64,000 bases of DNA from Azospirillum sp. TSH64. Its GTDB lineage: Bacteria > Pseudomonadota > Alphaproteobacteria > Azospirillales > Azospirillaceae. A program made the translations under genes and the position numbers. Positions within the stretch are counted from its first letter, which is position 1. Each line of letters begins with the position of its first letter. The DNA lies in assembly GCF_003116035.1 (NCBI RefSeq), contig NZ_LGQW01000015.1:330763-394762 (forward strand), written 5' to 3'. The notes beneath the pieces are model-generated. The model was not told where the DNA came from. It was given only the letters and a program-made list of their open reading frames with translations, and ran no database searches. This document shows, piece after piece, positions 44,274 through 51,898 of this stretch.

Positions 44274-45383
44274 TCAGGCGGCGACCGCTTCCCGCTCCCT
44301 GGCCGCTTCCAGTTCGCGGACCAGCGGGATGACGTGGCGGCCGAAATACTCGACCTCCTCCTGGAAATGCAGGAAGCCGAGCAGAACCAGATCGACGCCG
44401 ATGGATTTCAGGTGGACGATGCGCTCCGCCACCTGACGCGGCGTGCCGATCAGGTTGGTCTTGAAGCCGTCATTGTACTGGACGAGATCCTCGAAGGTGG
44501 ACTTGGCCCAGTTGCCCTCGCGCTCCGGCGAGGCGTTGCCGGCGTTCTGGACCTCGTGATGGAAGCCCTTCACCGCGTCGGGATCGGCCTTTTCGAGAAT
44601 CTCGCTAAGGACGGCGCGGGCCTCCTCCTCGGTCTCGCGGACGATGGCGAAGGCGTTGACGCCGATCTTCGCGCGGTGGCCGGTGCCGGCCTCCTTGGCG
44701 CGGATGTCGTCGATCTGCGCCCTGATGCCCTCCGGCGTGTTGCCGTTGGTGAAATACCAGTCGGACACGCGGGCCGCCATGTCGCGGGCGGCGCGGGAAC
44801 TGCCACCCTGGAAGATCTCCGGCAGCGGGGCCAGCGGCTTCGGCTTCAGCGTGTAGTTCTCGAAGCGGTAATGGGCGCCGTTAAAGGAGAAATCGTCCTC
44901 CGACCAGACGCCGCGGATGACGCGAATGAACTCCTCCGACCGGCGGTAACGCTCGTCATGGTCCAGCCACGGCTCGCCGATGGCCTGGAACTCGCCGCGG
45001 AACCAGCCGCTGACGATGTTGACGGCGATGCGGCCTTTGGTCAGATGGCTGATGGTGGCGACCTGCTTGGCCAGCAGGGCCGGGTGCCAGGGGCCGGGCA
45101 GCACCGCGGCGATGACGTTCAGTGTCTCGGTCGCCGCCAGCAGGGCATGGGTGAAGGCGACCGATTCATGCTGGTTGTCGGCACCGTAGCCGGCGGTGAA
45201 GCGGATCTGGCTCAGCGCATACTCGAAGCCGACCTGCTCGGCGATCTGCGCCAGCTTGCGGTTGTAGTCGATGTCCCAACTGGTTCGCTGTTCGATCTTG
45301 CTGATGACGAGGCCGCCGGACACGTTCGGAACCCAATAGGCGAACTTCACGGCGTCGGAATTGGCAGTCGTGGTGGCGGTCAT
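44274..45383 (-). CDS. sfnG: FMNH2-dependent dimethylsulfone monooxygenase
   Basis: This 369-residue luciferase-like monooxygenase matches Pseudomonas SfnG very closely from memory: VKFAYWVPNVSGGLVISKIE, WDIDYNRKLAQIAEQVGFEY, LSQIRFTAGYGADNQHES and EIFQGGSSRAARDMAARVSD. SfnG oxidises dimethylsulfone to methanesulfinate and formaldehyde with reduced FMN. The upstream msuE product should supply the FMNH2. The ATG at 45383 with GGAG upstream removes a long unrelated N-terminal shadow. Confidence 0.96.
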   Translation of the reverse strand: MTATTTANSDAVKFAYWVPNVSGGLVISKIEQRTSWDIDYNRKLAQIAEQVGFEYALSQIRFTAGYGADNQHESVAFTHALLAATETLNVIAAVLPGPWHPALLAKQVATISHLTKGRIAVNIVSGWFRGEFQAIGEPWLDHDERYRRSEEFIRVIRGVWSEDDFSFNGAHYRFENYTLKPKPLAPLPEIFQGGSSRAARDMAARVSDWYFTNGNTPEGIRAQIDDIRAKEAGTGHRAKIGVNAFAIVRETEEEARAVLSEILEKADPDAVKGFHHEVQNAGNASPEREGNWAKSTFEDLVQYNDGFKTNLIGTPRQVAERIVHLKSIGVDLVLLGFLHFQEEVEYFGRHVIPLVRELEAAREREAVAA

Positions 45384-45415
45384 GGCGAAGTCTCCGGGAG
45401 CGGAAGAAGGGAGGA

Positions 45416-46003
45416 TCAGGCGGCGACCAATGGCGCGGCGGCCAGGGAAGCGGTGGGAGCCGTCAGCCGGCCGAGTGCGGCGATGCGCACCGCCTCGTCG
45501 GCGGCGCGGGTCGCGCGGGCAGCGATGTCGGCGCTGCTCAGGCGGTAGTCGGTGAAGTCGCTGTCCTGGGCGAAGACGCCGGTCGGCACCGTATGGGCTA
45601 GGAAGAAGCCGAACAGCGGGCGCAGCTGGTGTTCGATCACCAGGGCGTGGCGCGGGCTGCCGCCGGTCGCGGTCAGCACCACCGGCACGCCGCCCAAGGC
45701 GTTGGGGTCGATGAAGTCGATCAGATGCTTGAACAGCCCGGTGTAGGAGCCCTTGTAGACGGGCGTGCCGACCACCAGCAGATCGGCGCCGGCGATGGCG
45801 GCCAGCGCGTCGGCCACGCGCGGCGGCGCGGCCTTCGGATCGGTCAGCGCCCCCAGCTCCGGCGCCAGTTCGCCGATGACGATGTCGGTGCGGTGGATGG
45901 CGGTTTGCGCCTCGACGCCTTCCACCACGGCATCGATCAGGGCGCGGGTGCGGGACCGGGCGCCCAGATTGCCGGAGACGGTGACGACCTTGATCTTGCC
46001 CAT
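45416..46003 (-). CDS. msuE: NADPH/NADH-dependent FMN reductase (MsuE/SsuE type)
   Basis: This 195-residue flavodoxin-like FMN reductase has VTVSGNLGARSRTRAL at the phosphate loop, DLLVVGTPVYKGSYTGLFKHLID and VPVVLTATGGSPRHALVIEHQLRPLF. It supplies FMNH2 to SfnG and probably also to SsuD. It is the first gene of the leftward sulfur operon; a perfect sigma-54 -24/-12 element lies 42-56 bp upstream of its ATG. GGAG lies 10 nt before the start. Confidence 0.93.
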   Translation of the reverse strand: MGKIKVVTVSGNLGARSRTRALIDAVVEGVEAQTAIHRTDIVIGELAPELGALTDPKAAPPRVADALAAIAGADLLVVGTPVYKGSYTGLFKHLIDFIDPNALGGVPVVLTATGGSPRHALVIEHQLRPLFGFFLAHTVPTGVFAQDSDFTDYRLSSADIAARATRAADEAVRIAALGRLTAPTASLAAAPLVAA

Positions 46004-46044
46004 TGTACACAAGCTCCAGTGCGGGGTTGTCCGGAGCCATAGGC

Positions 46045-46059
46045 GCAAGCCGTGTGCCA
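46045..46059 (-). promoter_or_regulatory. Sigma-54 (-24/-12) promoter of the msuE-sfnG-liv-sfnB operon
   Basis: On the minus strand the sequence reads TGGCACACGGCTTGC, a perfect match to TGGCAC-N5-TTGC with GG and GC 10 nt apart. The -24 GG is at 46058-46057 and the -12 GC at 46046-46045. The msuE ATG lies about 42 nt downstream. The neighbouring gene encodes a sigma-54 activator, which strengthens the call. Confidence 0.9.
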
Positions 46060-46147
46060 GATGCATAACTGGCTGATTTTGTTGAAGAGACCATGCAGGG
46101 ATCGCGGAAAATCCCGCTTCAAAGGCAGCAGGCTTCACACCATTCCT

Positions 46148-46164
46148 GCTGCACATGCAACAGC
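46148..46164. promoter_or_regulatory. Candidate activator (UAS) site of the msuE operon
   Basis: GCTGCACATGCAACAGC lies about 90-106 bp upstream of the -24 element, a typical enhancer distance. It contains the inverted pair ACATGC/GCATGT (46153-46168), and the partly overlapping ACAGCAT/ATGCTGT (46160-46182). A nearly identical element in reverse orientation precedes the other sigma-54 promoter at 48622. Confidence 0.7.
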
Positions 46165-46300
46165 ATGTAGGCATTATGCTGTCGTAGATTGTTCAATAAT
46201 AACTACATGAGTTTGTAATATTGAATCAATTTCCATATTGATACACTGGGGAATGTTCGGGGTGACCCGACGATGCCCGCCTCAGGAAGCAGGTGCCGCC

Positions 46301-48499
46301 ATGACCAGGATCCCGCCCAGTGACCGCTGGCCCGCCGCGACAGCCTTCGACGCCGCTCCCCATCCGGGGCCCGGCCTGTCCTCCTGCCGGTTCGACGCCG
46401 CCGCCTTGCCGTCCGTTGTCGTGGGGCAGGACGGGGGGTGCGGACCGGGCATCGACGCCGCCGGTTACGAACAGCGCCGCATCGTCGCCTTCGACCCGGC
46501 CAGCCGGGGGCGCAAGCCGAAGATCCGCGCCACCGCCATGGTGTTCGAGGATCCGCAGTCGCAACGGCTCCAGGCCGATCTCGACCGGCTGGCGCCCAGC
46601 GACGCCACCGTGCTGATCATAGGCGAGACCGGCACCGGCAAGGAACTGGTCTCGCGCTATATCCACAGCCGCAGCCGGCGGGCCGACGGCCCCTTCGTCG
46701 CCGTGAATTGCGGCGCCTTCACCGACACGCTGGCAGAGGCCGAACTGTTCGGCTTCGAGAAGGGGGCCTTCACCGGTGCGCTGAAGACCCAAGCCGGCTG
46801 GTTCGAGGCCGCCCATGGCGGCACGCTGCTGCTGGACGAGATCGGCGACCTGCCGCCCGCCCTTCAGGTCAAGCTTCTGCGCGTGCTGCAGGAGCGCGAG
46901 GTGGTGCGCGTCGGCTCGCGCAAGCCCATTCCCATCGACGTCCGCGTCATCGCCGCCACCAACGTCGATCTGGAGGCGGCGGTGGAGGCCAGGCGCTTCC
47001 GCGAGGATCTGTTTTTCCGTTTGAACGTCGCCTCGGTGCGCCTGGCGCCGCTGCGCGAGCGGCCGGGCGACATCCCGCCGCTGGCCGGGCATTTCCTCGA
47101 CCTTCACAAGGAACGGCTCGGCCGGCCGGAATTGTCGCTGAGCGGGGAGGCGTTGCGCCGGCTGGCCCGTTGCCCCTGGCCGGGCAACATCCGCCAGCTG
47201 GAGAATGTGCTGCACAACGCCGTGCTGCTGGCGCCCGGCCCGGAGATCGGCGCGGACGACGTCCGGCTGCGCTGCGAAGGGCAGGGCCGAGCTTCGGGAG
47301 GGGTGGAACCGCCACCCTGCGACCTGGAGGGGGCGGTGAGGGCGCTGGTCGCCCGCGCCGTCGCCGAGGGCGAGGCCGACCTGTATGAGCGGCTGGTCCG
47401 CACCGCGGTGCGCAGCGCCTTCGAGTTGGCGGACGGCAACCAGATGCGGGCGGCGGAAAGCTTGGGGATGACCCGGAACGCCTTCCGCACCCAGCTGGCC
47501 CATCTCGGCGCCATCGCACCGCGCCGCCGCCCCGGCGCGGCGGAGCCGGGGGAGGAGCGGGGCCAGGAACGGGGGTCCAAGCTTTCCGCTCCGGCGGTCT
47601 CGCCCCGGCCCGCCCGGCCGCCTGCCCAACTGGTGGAACTGCCGATCGGCTACCAGAAATTCGGCACCTCCAGCATCCTGAAGATGCGAGGCGCCGTGGA
47701 GCAGCGGCTGGCCGCCCATGGCTACCGCGTCACCTGGACCGAGTTCGTGTCCGGCCCGCAGATGATGGACGCGCTCGGCAGCATGCAGGTGGAATTCGTG
47801 GCGACCGGGGAGGCGCCGCCGGTCTTCGCCCAGGCGGCCGGGGTGCCGCTGGTCTATGTCGGCTACGACCCGCCGGCTCCCAATGCCGAGGCGCTGCTGG
47901 TCCGCCATGACAGCCCGTTCCGCAGCACCGCCGACCTGCGCGGGCGGACGGTGGCGCTGCACACCGGCTCGAACGTCCATTACTTCCTGCTGCGGGCCTT
48001 GCAGGCCTATGGGCTGACCCTGGACGACGTGCGGATCGTCCATATGCAGCCGGCGGCGGCGCTGGAGGCGTTGCTCGACGAGATGGTGGATGCCTGGGCG
48101 ATCTGGGATCCGCTGCTCTCCTCGGCCCAGATCCGCGACGACACGCGGGTGCTGACCGACGGCAGCGGGCTGGTGCCCAACCACCAGTTCTACCTCGCCA
48201 ACCAGAGCTTCGCCGACCGCAACCCGGAAGCCGTCTCCATCCTGCTGGACGAGGTGGGCAAGGCCGGCGAATACGCCGCCCTGCACGCGGCGGAGGCGGC
48301 GCAGAGCATGACCCGCGATCTCGGCATTGCCGCCCAGGCATTGGAACTGGCCTTCAGCCGGCTGACCTACGGGGCCAAACCGCTCGACGACCGTGCTGTG
48401 CGGCGGCAGCAGGCGGTCGCCGACAGCTTCCACGCTTCCGGTCTGCTGAAGTCCAGCATCTCGGTGCGCGAGGCGGTGTGGTCCGGCACCTGGGCGTAA
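46301..48499 (+). CDS. SfnR-type sigma-54 activator fused to an SsuA-like sulfonate-binding domain
   Basis: This 732-residue protein has an unusual order of domains. After about 80 variable residues comes a sigma-54 AAA+ domain: Walker A GETGTGKE (108-115), the sigma-contacting GAFTGA loop (155-160), Walker B GGTLLLDEIGD (173-183). A Fis-type HTH follows (about 375-402, GNQMRAAESLGMTRNAFRTQL). A basic/Pro-rich linker (405-445) leads to a 285-residue domain that matches mature SsuA: GYQKFGTSSIL, SGPQMMDALGSMQVEFVATGE, PPVFAQAAGVPLVYVGYDPP, DAWAIWDPLLS. No hydrophobic leader precedes that domain, so it is cytoplasmic. It lies between two operons with sigma-54 promoters and probably controls both in response to a sulfonate-like ligand or its absence. 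The ATG at 46301 is chosen over 46238. Confidence 0.92.
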   Translation: MTRIPPSDRWPAATAFDAAPHPGPGLSSCRFDAAALPSVVVGQDGGCGPGIDAAGYEQRRIVAFDPASRGRKPKIRATAMVFEDPQSQRLQADLDRLAPSDATVLIIGETGTGKELVSRYIHSRSRRADGPFVAVNCGAFTDTLAEAELFGFEKGAFTGALKTQAGWFEAAHGGTLLLDEIGDLPPALQVKLLRVLQEREVVRVGSRKPIPIDVRVIAATNVDLEAAVEARRFREDLFFRLNVASVRLAPLRERPGDIPPLAGHFLDLHKERLGRPELSLSGEALRRLARCPWPGNIRQLENVLHNAVLLAPGPEIGADDVRLRCEGQGRASGGVEPPPCDLEGAVRALVARAVAEGEADLYERLVRTAVRSAFELADGNQMRAAESLGMTRNAFRTQLAHLGAIAPRRRPGAAEPGEERGQERGSKLSAPAVSPRPARPPAQLVELPIGYQKFGTSSILKMRGAVEQRLAAHGYRVTWTEFVSGPQMMDALGSMQVEFVATGEAPPVFAQAAGVPLVYVGYDPPAPNAEALLVRHDSPFRSTADLRGRTVALHTGSNVHYFLLRALQAYGLTLDDVRIVHMQPAAALEALLDEMVDAWAIWDPLLSSAQIRDDTRVLTDGSGLVPNHQFYLANQSFADRNPEAVSILLDEVGKAGEYAALHAAEAAQSMTRDLGIAAQALELAFSRLTYGAKPLDDRAVRRQQAVADSFHASGLLKSSISVREAVWSGTWA

Positions 48500-48519
48500 C
48501 GGGCGACATGTGAAACCAG

Positions 48520-48566
48520 CGCTGCCCATGCAGCAATTCCCCGGCGGCGGCTGTTGCAATTGCAGC
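48520..48566. promoter_or_regulatory. Candidate activator (UAS) sites of the ssuD operon
   Basis: At 48550-48566 the minus strand reads GCTGCAATTGCAACAGC, identical in 15 of 17 positions to the msuE-side element. A related copy with perfect arms GCTGC-CCAT-GCAGC lies at 48520-48533. They stand about 56-100 bp upstream of the -24 element at 48622, as expected for enhancer sites. Confidence 0.7.
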
Positions 48567-48621
48567 GCGGCGGCCGGGGAGAACCTTGGTCAAGCAATTG
48601 AAAACAAACAACAAGCCGGTT

Positions 48622-48636
48622 TGGCACCGATGTTGC
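48622..48636 (+). promoter_or_regulatory. Sigma-54 (-24/-12) promoter of the amidohydrolase-ssuD operon
   Basis: TTGGCACCGATGTTGC (48621-48636) contains TGGCAC-N5-TTGC, with GG at 48623-48624 and GC at 48635-48636, exactly 10 nt between them. The first gene starts at 48674. The site lies in the 174-bp space after the sigma-54 activator gene. Confidence 0.9.
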
Positions 48637-48673
48637 CCCTCCAGGGCAGACCCTGCAACCGGAGACCGCAACC

Positions 48674-49531
48674 GTGTCCCGCAAGATCATCGACCTGCGC
48701 AGCCGCCCCGCCTTCCTGCATGATTTCTATGGGGCGACCCCCGGCACCCCCGGCTTCGAGACGGCCAGATGGCTGAACCGGCGCGTCGGCACCCGTGGCG
48801 ACGACGCCCATTTCACCCGCTCCCACACGCTGGACGGCTATCTTGCCGATGTGCGGGAAGCCGGCATCACCGCCGCCGCCATCATCGGCCGCGACACCCC
48901 CGGCGTCAGCACCTCCAACGACCGGGTGCAGGAGCTGGTCGCCGGGCGGCCGGACCTGATCGGCATCGGCTCCGTCGATCCGCAGCGCCAGGGCATCGCC
49001 GCCGCGGTGGTTGAGGTGGGCCGAGCCGTTACCGCGCTGGGGTTGAAGGGCATCAATCTGGAGCCGGGCTTCCTCGATCCGGCGATTGCCTTCGACGATC
49101 CGTCGCTGCTGCCGGTCTATGACGCCTGCGACCAGCTGAAGGTGCCGGTCTTCCTGATGACCGGCCCGACCACGCCGGACCCGCGCTTCAACGACCCGGC
49201 CCCGGTCGGCCGCATCGCCCGCGCGTTCCCCACCCTGAACATCGTCATCCACCATGGCTTCTGGCCGCATGTGGCGGAGATCGTCGGGATCGCTTTCCGC
49301 CATCCCAACGTCCACATCGTGCCGGACATGTACCTCTTCCTGCCCGGCAGCCGCCTCTATGTCGAGGCCGCCAACGGCTTCCTGCGCGACCAGCTGCTGT
49401 TCGGCAGCTCCTATCCGTTCCGCCCGATGAAGCAGACGGTGGAGGATTTCCTGAAGCTCGGCTTCGACGGGGCGGTGCTCGACGGGCTGCTGTTCGACAA
49501 TGCCCGGCGCCTGCTGGCGCTCGATCTCTGA
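48674..49531 (+). CDS. Amidohydrolase-2 family TIM-barrel hydrolase
   Basis: This 285-residue protein starts with GTG (MSRKIIDLRSRPAFLHDFYG) and has the amidohydrolase-2 fold used by metal-dependent decarboxylases and hydrolases. Visible elements are DLRSRP in place of the usual metal HxH, LGLKGINLEPGFLDP, VFLMTGPT, LNIVIHHGFWPH and LLFGSSYPF. The missing first HxH suggests a changed or absent metal site. It is first in the sigma-54 operon with ssuD, so it may act on an organosulfur intermediate. The substrate is unknown. Confidence 0.75.
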   Translation: MSRKIIDLRSRPAFLHDFYGATPGTPGFETARWLNRRVGTRGDDAHFTRSHTLDGYLADVREAGITAAAIIGRDTPGVSTSNDRVQELVAGRPDLIGIGSVDPQRQGIAAAVVEVGRAVTALGLKGINLEPGFLDPAIAFDDPSLLPVYDACDQLKVPVFLMTGPTTPDPRFNDPAPVGRIARAFPTLNIVIHHGFWPHVAEIVGIAFRHPNVHIVPDMYLFLPGSRLYVEAANGFLRDQLLFGSSYPFRPMKQTVEDFLKLGFDGAVLDGLLFDNARRLLALDL

Positions 49532-49546
49532 GCGGAGGACCGACCC

Positions 49547-50677
49547 ATGGACATTTTCTGGTTCCTGCCGGTGCATGGCGACGGCCCCTATCTGGGCAGC
49601 CAGGTCGACAGCCGGCCCGCCACCCTGGACTATCTGACGGAGATCGCCCAGGCCGCCGACCGGCGCGGCTACCACGGCGTGCTGGTTCCCTGCGGCAAGG
49701 CCTGCGAGGAGCCCTACATCGTCTCCGCCGCGCTGATCGCGGCGACGGAGCGGCTGCGCTTCCTCGTCGCCACCCGGCCGTCCTCGATGACGCCGACCTT
49801 CGCGGCGCGGCTTGCCGCCGGGCTGGACCGGCTGTCAGGCGGGCGCTTCTACCTGAATGTGGTGGCCGGCGGCGACGCGGCAGAGCTGGCCGGCGACGGC
49901 GTCTTCCTCGACCATGACGCCCGCTATGCCCAGGCGGCCGAGTTCTTCACGGTGTGGAAGCGGGTGCTGGCCGGCGAGACCGTCGATTTCGCCGGCAGCC
50001 ACGTGACGGTGAAGGGTGCCGCCGTGCCGCTGCGGCCTGTGCAGCGGCCCCATCCGCCGCTGTTCTTCGGCGGCTCGTCGCCCGCCGGCCATGCCGCGGT
50101 GGCGGAGCATTTCGACACTTACCTGACCTGGGCCGAGCCGCCCGACGCGGTGGCCGCCAAGATCGCGGACGTGCGGACGCGGGCGGCGGCGCATGGTCGC
50201 ACCCTGTCCTATGGCCTGCGCGTCAACATCATCGTGCGCGAGACCGAGACGGAAGCTTGGGCCGCCGCCGAGAAACTCATCAGCAAGATCGACCGCAGCG
50301 CCGTCGAGGCCGCGCACGGCGCCTTCCGCCGCTTCGAATCCGAAGGCCAGCGCCGGATGACCGAGCTTGCCTCCCGCGCGGATTTGGTGGTGGCGCCGAA
50401 TTTGTGGGCCGGCGTCGGGCTGGTGCGCGGCGGGGCCGGAACCGCGCTGGTCGGCAACCCGCGGCAGGTGGCGGACCGGCTGCTGGAATACCGCGATCTC
50501 GGCATCGACAGCTTCATCCTGTCCGGCTACCCGCATCTGGGGGAGGCGCACCGCGTCGCCGACCTGCTGTTCCCGCTGCTGCCGGTAACGGCCCCGCCGC
50601 CGGCAGCTCAGGCCGCACCCGACGTCGCCTTCGTCAGCCCCTTCGGCGATCTTCAGCCGGCCAGGAGTGCCTCATGA
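49547..50677 (+). CDS. ssuD: FMNH2-dependent alkanesulfonate monooxygenase
   Basis: This 376-residue luciferase-like enzyme matches SsuD: MDIFWFLPVHGDGPYLGSQ, GYHGVLVPCGKACEEPYIVSAAL, FLVATRPSSMTPTFAAR, ELAGDGVFLDHDARY and NLWAGVGLVRGGAGTALVG. SsuD cleaves the C-S bond of alkanesulfonates, releasing sulfite and an aldehyde. The usual SsuD cysteine lies in PCGKACEE. An FMN reductase is encoded across the divergent promoter (msuE). It overlaps the next gene by 4 bp. Confidence 0.95.
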   Translation: MDIFWFLPVHGDGPYLGSQVDSRPATLDYLTEIAQAADRRGYHGVLVPCGKACEEPYIVSAALIAATERLRFLVATRPSSMTPTFAARLAAGLDRLSGGRFYLNVVAGGDAAELAGDGVFLDHDARYAQAAEFFTVWKRVLAGETVDFAGSHVTVKGAAVPLRPVQRPHPPLFFGGSSPAGHAAVAEHFDTYLTWAEPPDAVAAKIADVRTRAAAHGRTLSYGLRVNIIVRETETEAWAAAEKLISKIDRSAVEAAHGAFRRFESEGQRRMTELASRADLVVAPNLWAGVGLVRGGAGTALVGNPRQVADRLLEYRDLGIDSFILSGYPHLGEAHRVADLLFPLLPVTAPPPAAQAAPDVAFVSPFGDLQPARSAS

Positions 50678-51873
50678 GCCTCGTTCCGCTGTCCAGCCCG
50701 GCCCTGCGCGGGGCGCTGGCCGACCTCAAAAGCCTGTTGGCCGAGACCGCCGTCGCCCGAGACCGGGCCGGCGGCACCGCCAAGGCGGAACGCGACGCCA
50801 TCCGCCGCTCCGGCCTGCTGACCCTGGCGATCCCGGCGGCCTATGGCGGGCAGGGGGAAGGCTGGCCGGCGATCCTGGGGTCGGTGCGGGAACTGGCGCA
50901 GGTCGATTCCTCGCTGGCCCATCTGTTCGCCTTCCATCACCTGATGGTCGCCTCGATCCTGCTCTATGGCAATCCGACCCAGCGGGCGGGGCTGCTGACC
51001 GCAACCGCCCGGCGCGGCCTGTTCTGGGGCAATGCGCTGAACCCGCTCGACCGCCGCACCCACCTGACGCCGGCCGGGGAGCCGGCGGAGGAGGAACCGC
51101 AGAACTGGAGTCTGAACGGCACCAAGAGCTTCTGCTCCGGGGCAACCGATTCCGACCTGCTGCTGGTGTCGGCGGACGGGCCGGACGGGGTGTTGCGGGT
51201 GATGGTGCTGCCGGCCGACCGTGCCGGCATCGCCGTGCTGGACGATTGGGACGCCATCGGCCAGCGCCAGACCGACAGCGGCACCGTCACCTTCACCGAC
51301 GTGGCGGTGTCGGCCGCCGACATCCTGGGACCGCCGGGGCCGTTCGGCGACGTCGCCTCCAGCCTGCGCCCCTGCATCGCCCAGTCGATCCTGGCCAGCC
51401 TCTATCTCGGCATCGCCGAAGGGGCGCTGGCGGCGGCGCGCGGCTTCACCCTGACGGAAGGGCGGCCGTGGCGGGCGTCGGGCGTGGCCAGCGCCGCCGA
51501 GGACCCCTATCTGCTGCACCATTTCGGCGAGGTGCAGCTGGCCGTTGCTGCGGCGGACGCGCTGGGCGGGCTGGCGCTCGACCGGCTGCAACGGGCGTGG
51601 GAGCGCGGACGGTCGCTGGGGGCGCAGGAGCGGGGCGAGACCTCGCTCGCCGTCGCCACCTTCAAGGTGGCCGCCGCCCGTGCCGGCCTGGATGCCGCCG
51701 GCCGGCTGTTCGATATTACGGGCGCACGGGGAACCGCCGGGCGCTATGGCTTCGACCGCTTTTGGCGCAATGTCCGAACCCACTCCCTGCATGATCCGTT
51801 GGATTACAAGCTGAAGGAGCTGGGCGTCCATGCCTTGACCGGCGCGCTGCCGGAACCGGGTTTCTACTCCTGA
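50674..51873 (+). CDS. DszC/SfnB-like acyl-CoA dehydrogenase-fold flavoprotein
   Basis: This 399-residue flavoprotein has the acyl-CoA dehydrogenase fold: LLTLAIPAAYGGQGEGWPAIL, VDSSLAHLFAFHHLMV, LNGTKSFCSGATDSDLLLVS, and the C-terminal FDRFWRNVRTHSLHDPLDYKLKELG that is typical of DszC/SfnB enzymes. Such enzymes are FMNH2-dependent monooxygenases on sulfur compounds. It overlaps ssuD by 4 bp and is a second member of this group in the window, different from sfnB at 37858. AGGAG precedes the ATG. Confidence 0.88.
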   Translation: MSLVPLSSPALRGALADLKSLLAETAVARDRAGGTAKAERDAIRRSGLLTLAIPAAYGGQGEGWPAILGSVRELAQVDSSLAHLFAFHHLMVASILLYGNPTQRAGLLTATARRGLFWGNALNPLDRRTHLTPAGEPAEEEPQNWSLNGTKSFCSGATDSDLLLVSADGPDGVLRVMVLPADRAGIAVLDDWDAIGQRQTDSGTVTFTDVAVSAADILGPPGPFGDVASSLRPCIAQSILASLYLGIAEGALAAARGFTLTEGRPWRASGVASAAEDPYLLHHFGEVQLAVAAADALGGLALDRLQRAWERGRSLGAQERGETSLAVATFKVAAARAGLDAAGRLFDITGARGTAGRYGFDRFWRNVRTHSLHDPLDYKLKELGVHALTGALPEPGFYS

Positions 51874-51898
51874 TCCGGCTGGCTGCGGCGAGCGGTTC

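Noticed and set aside
40035-45548. A 1837-codon open frame on the plus strand
   Set aside because: It runs antisense through the liv genes and sfnG, all of which have clear families. Its product is low-complexity and Arg/Gln/Gly/His-rich, as expected for a GC-rich shadow frame.
46238-46300. Upstream ATG at 46238 for the fusion regulator
   Set aside because: The added 21 residues (MIHWGMFGVTRRCPPQEAGAA) have no homology and no ribosome site; the ATG at 46301 has AGGAAG upstream.
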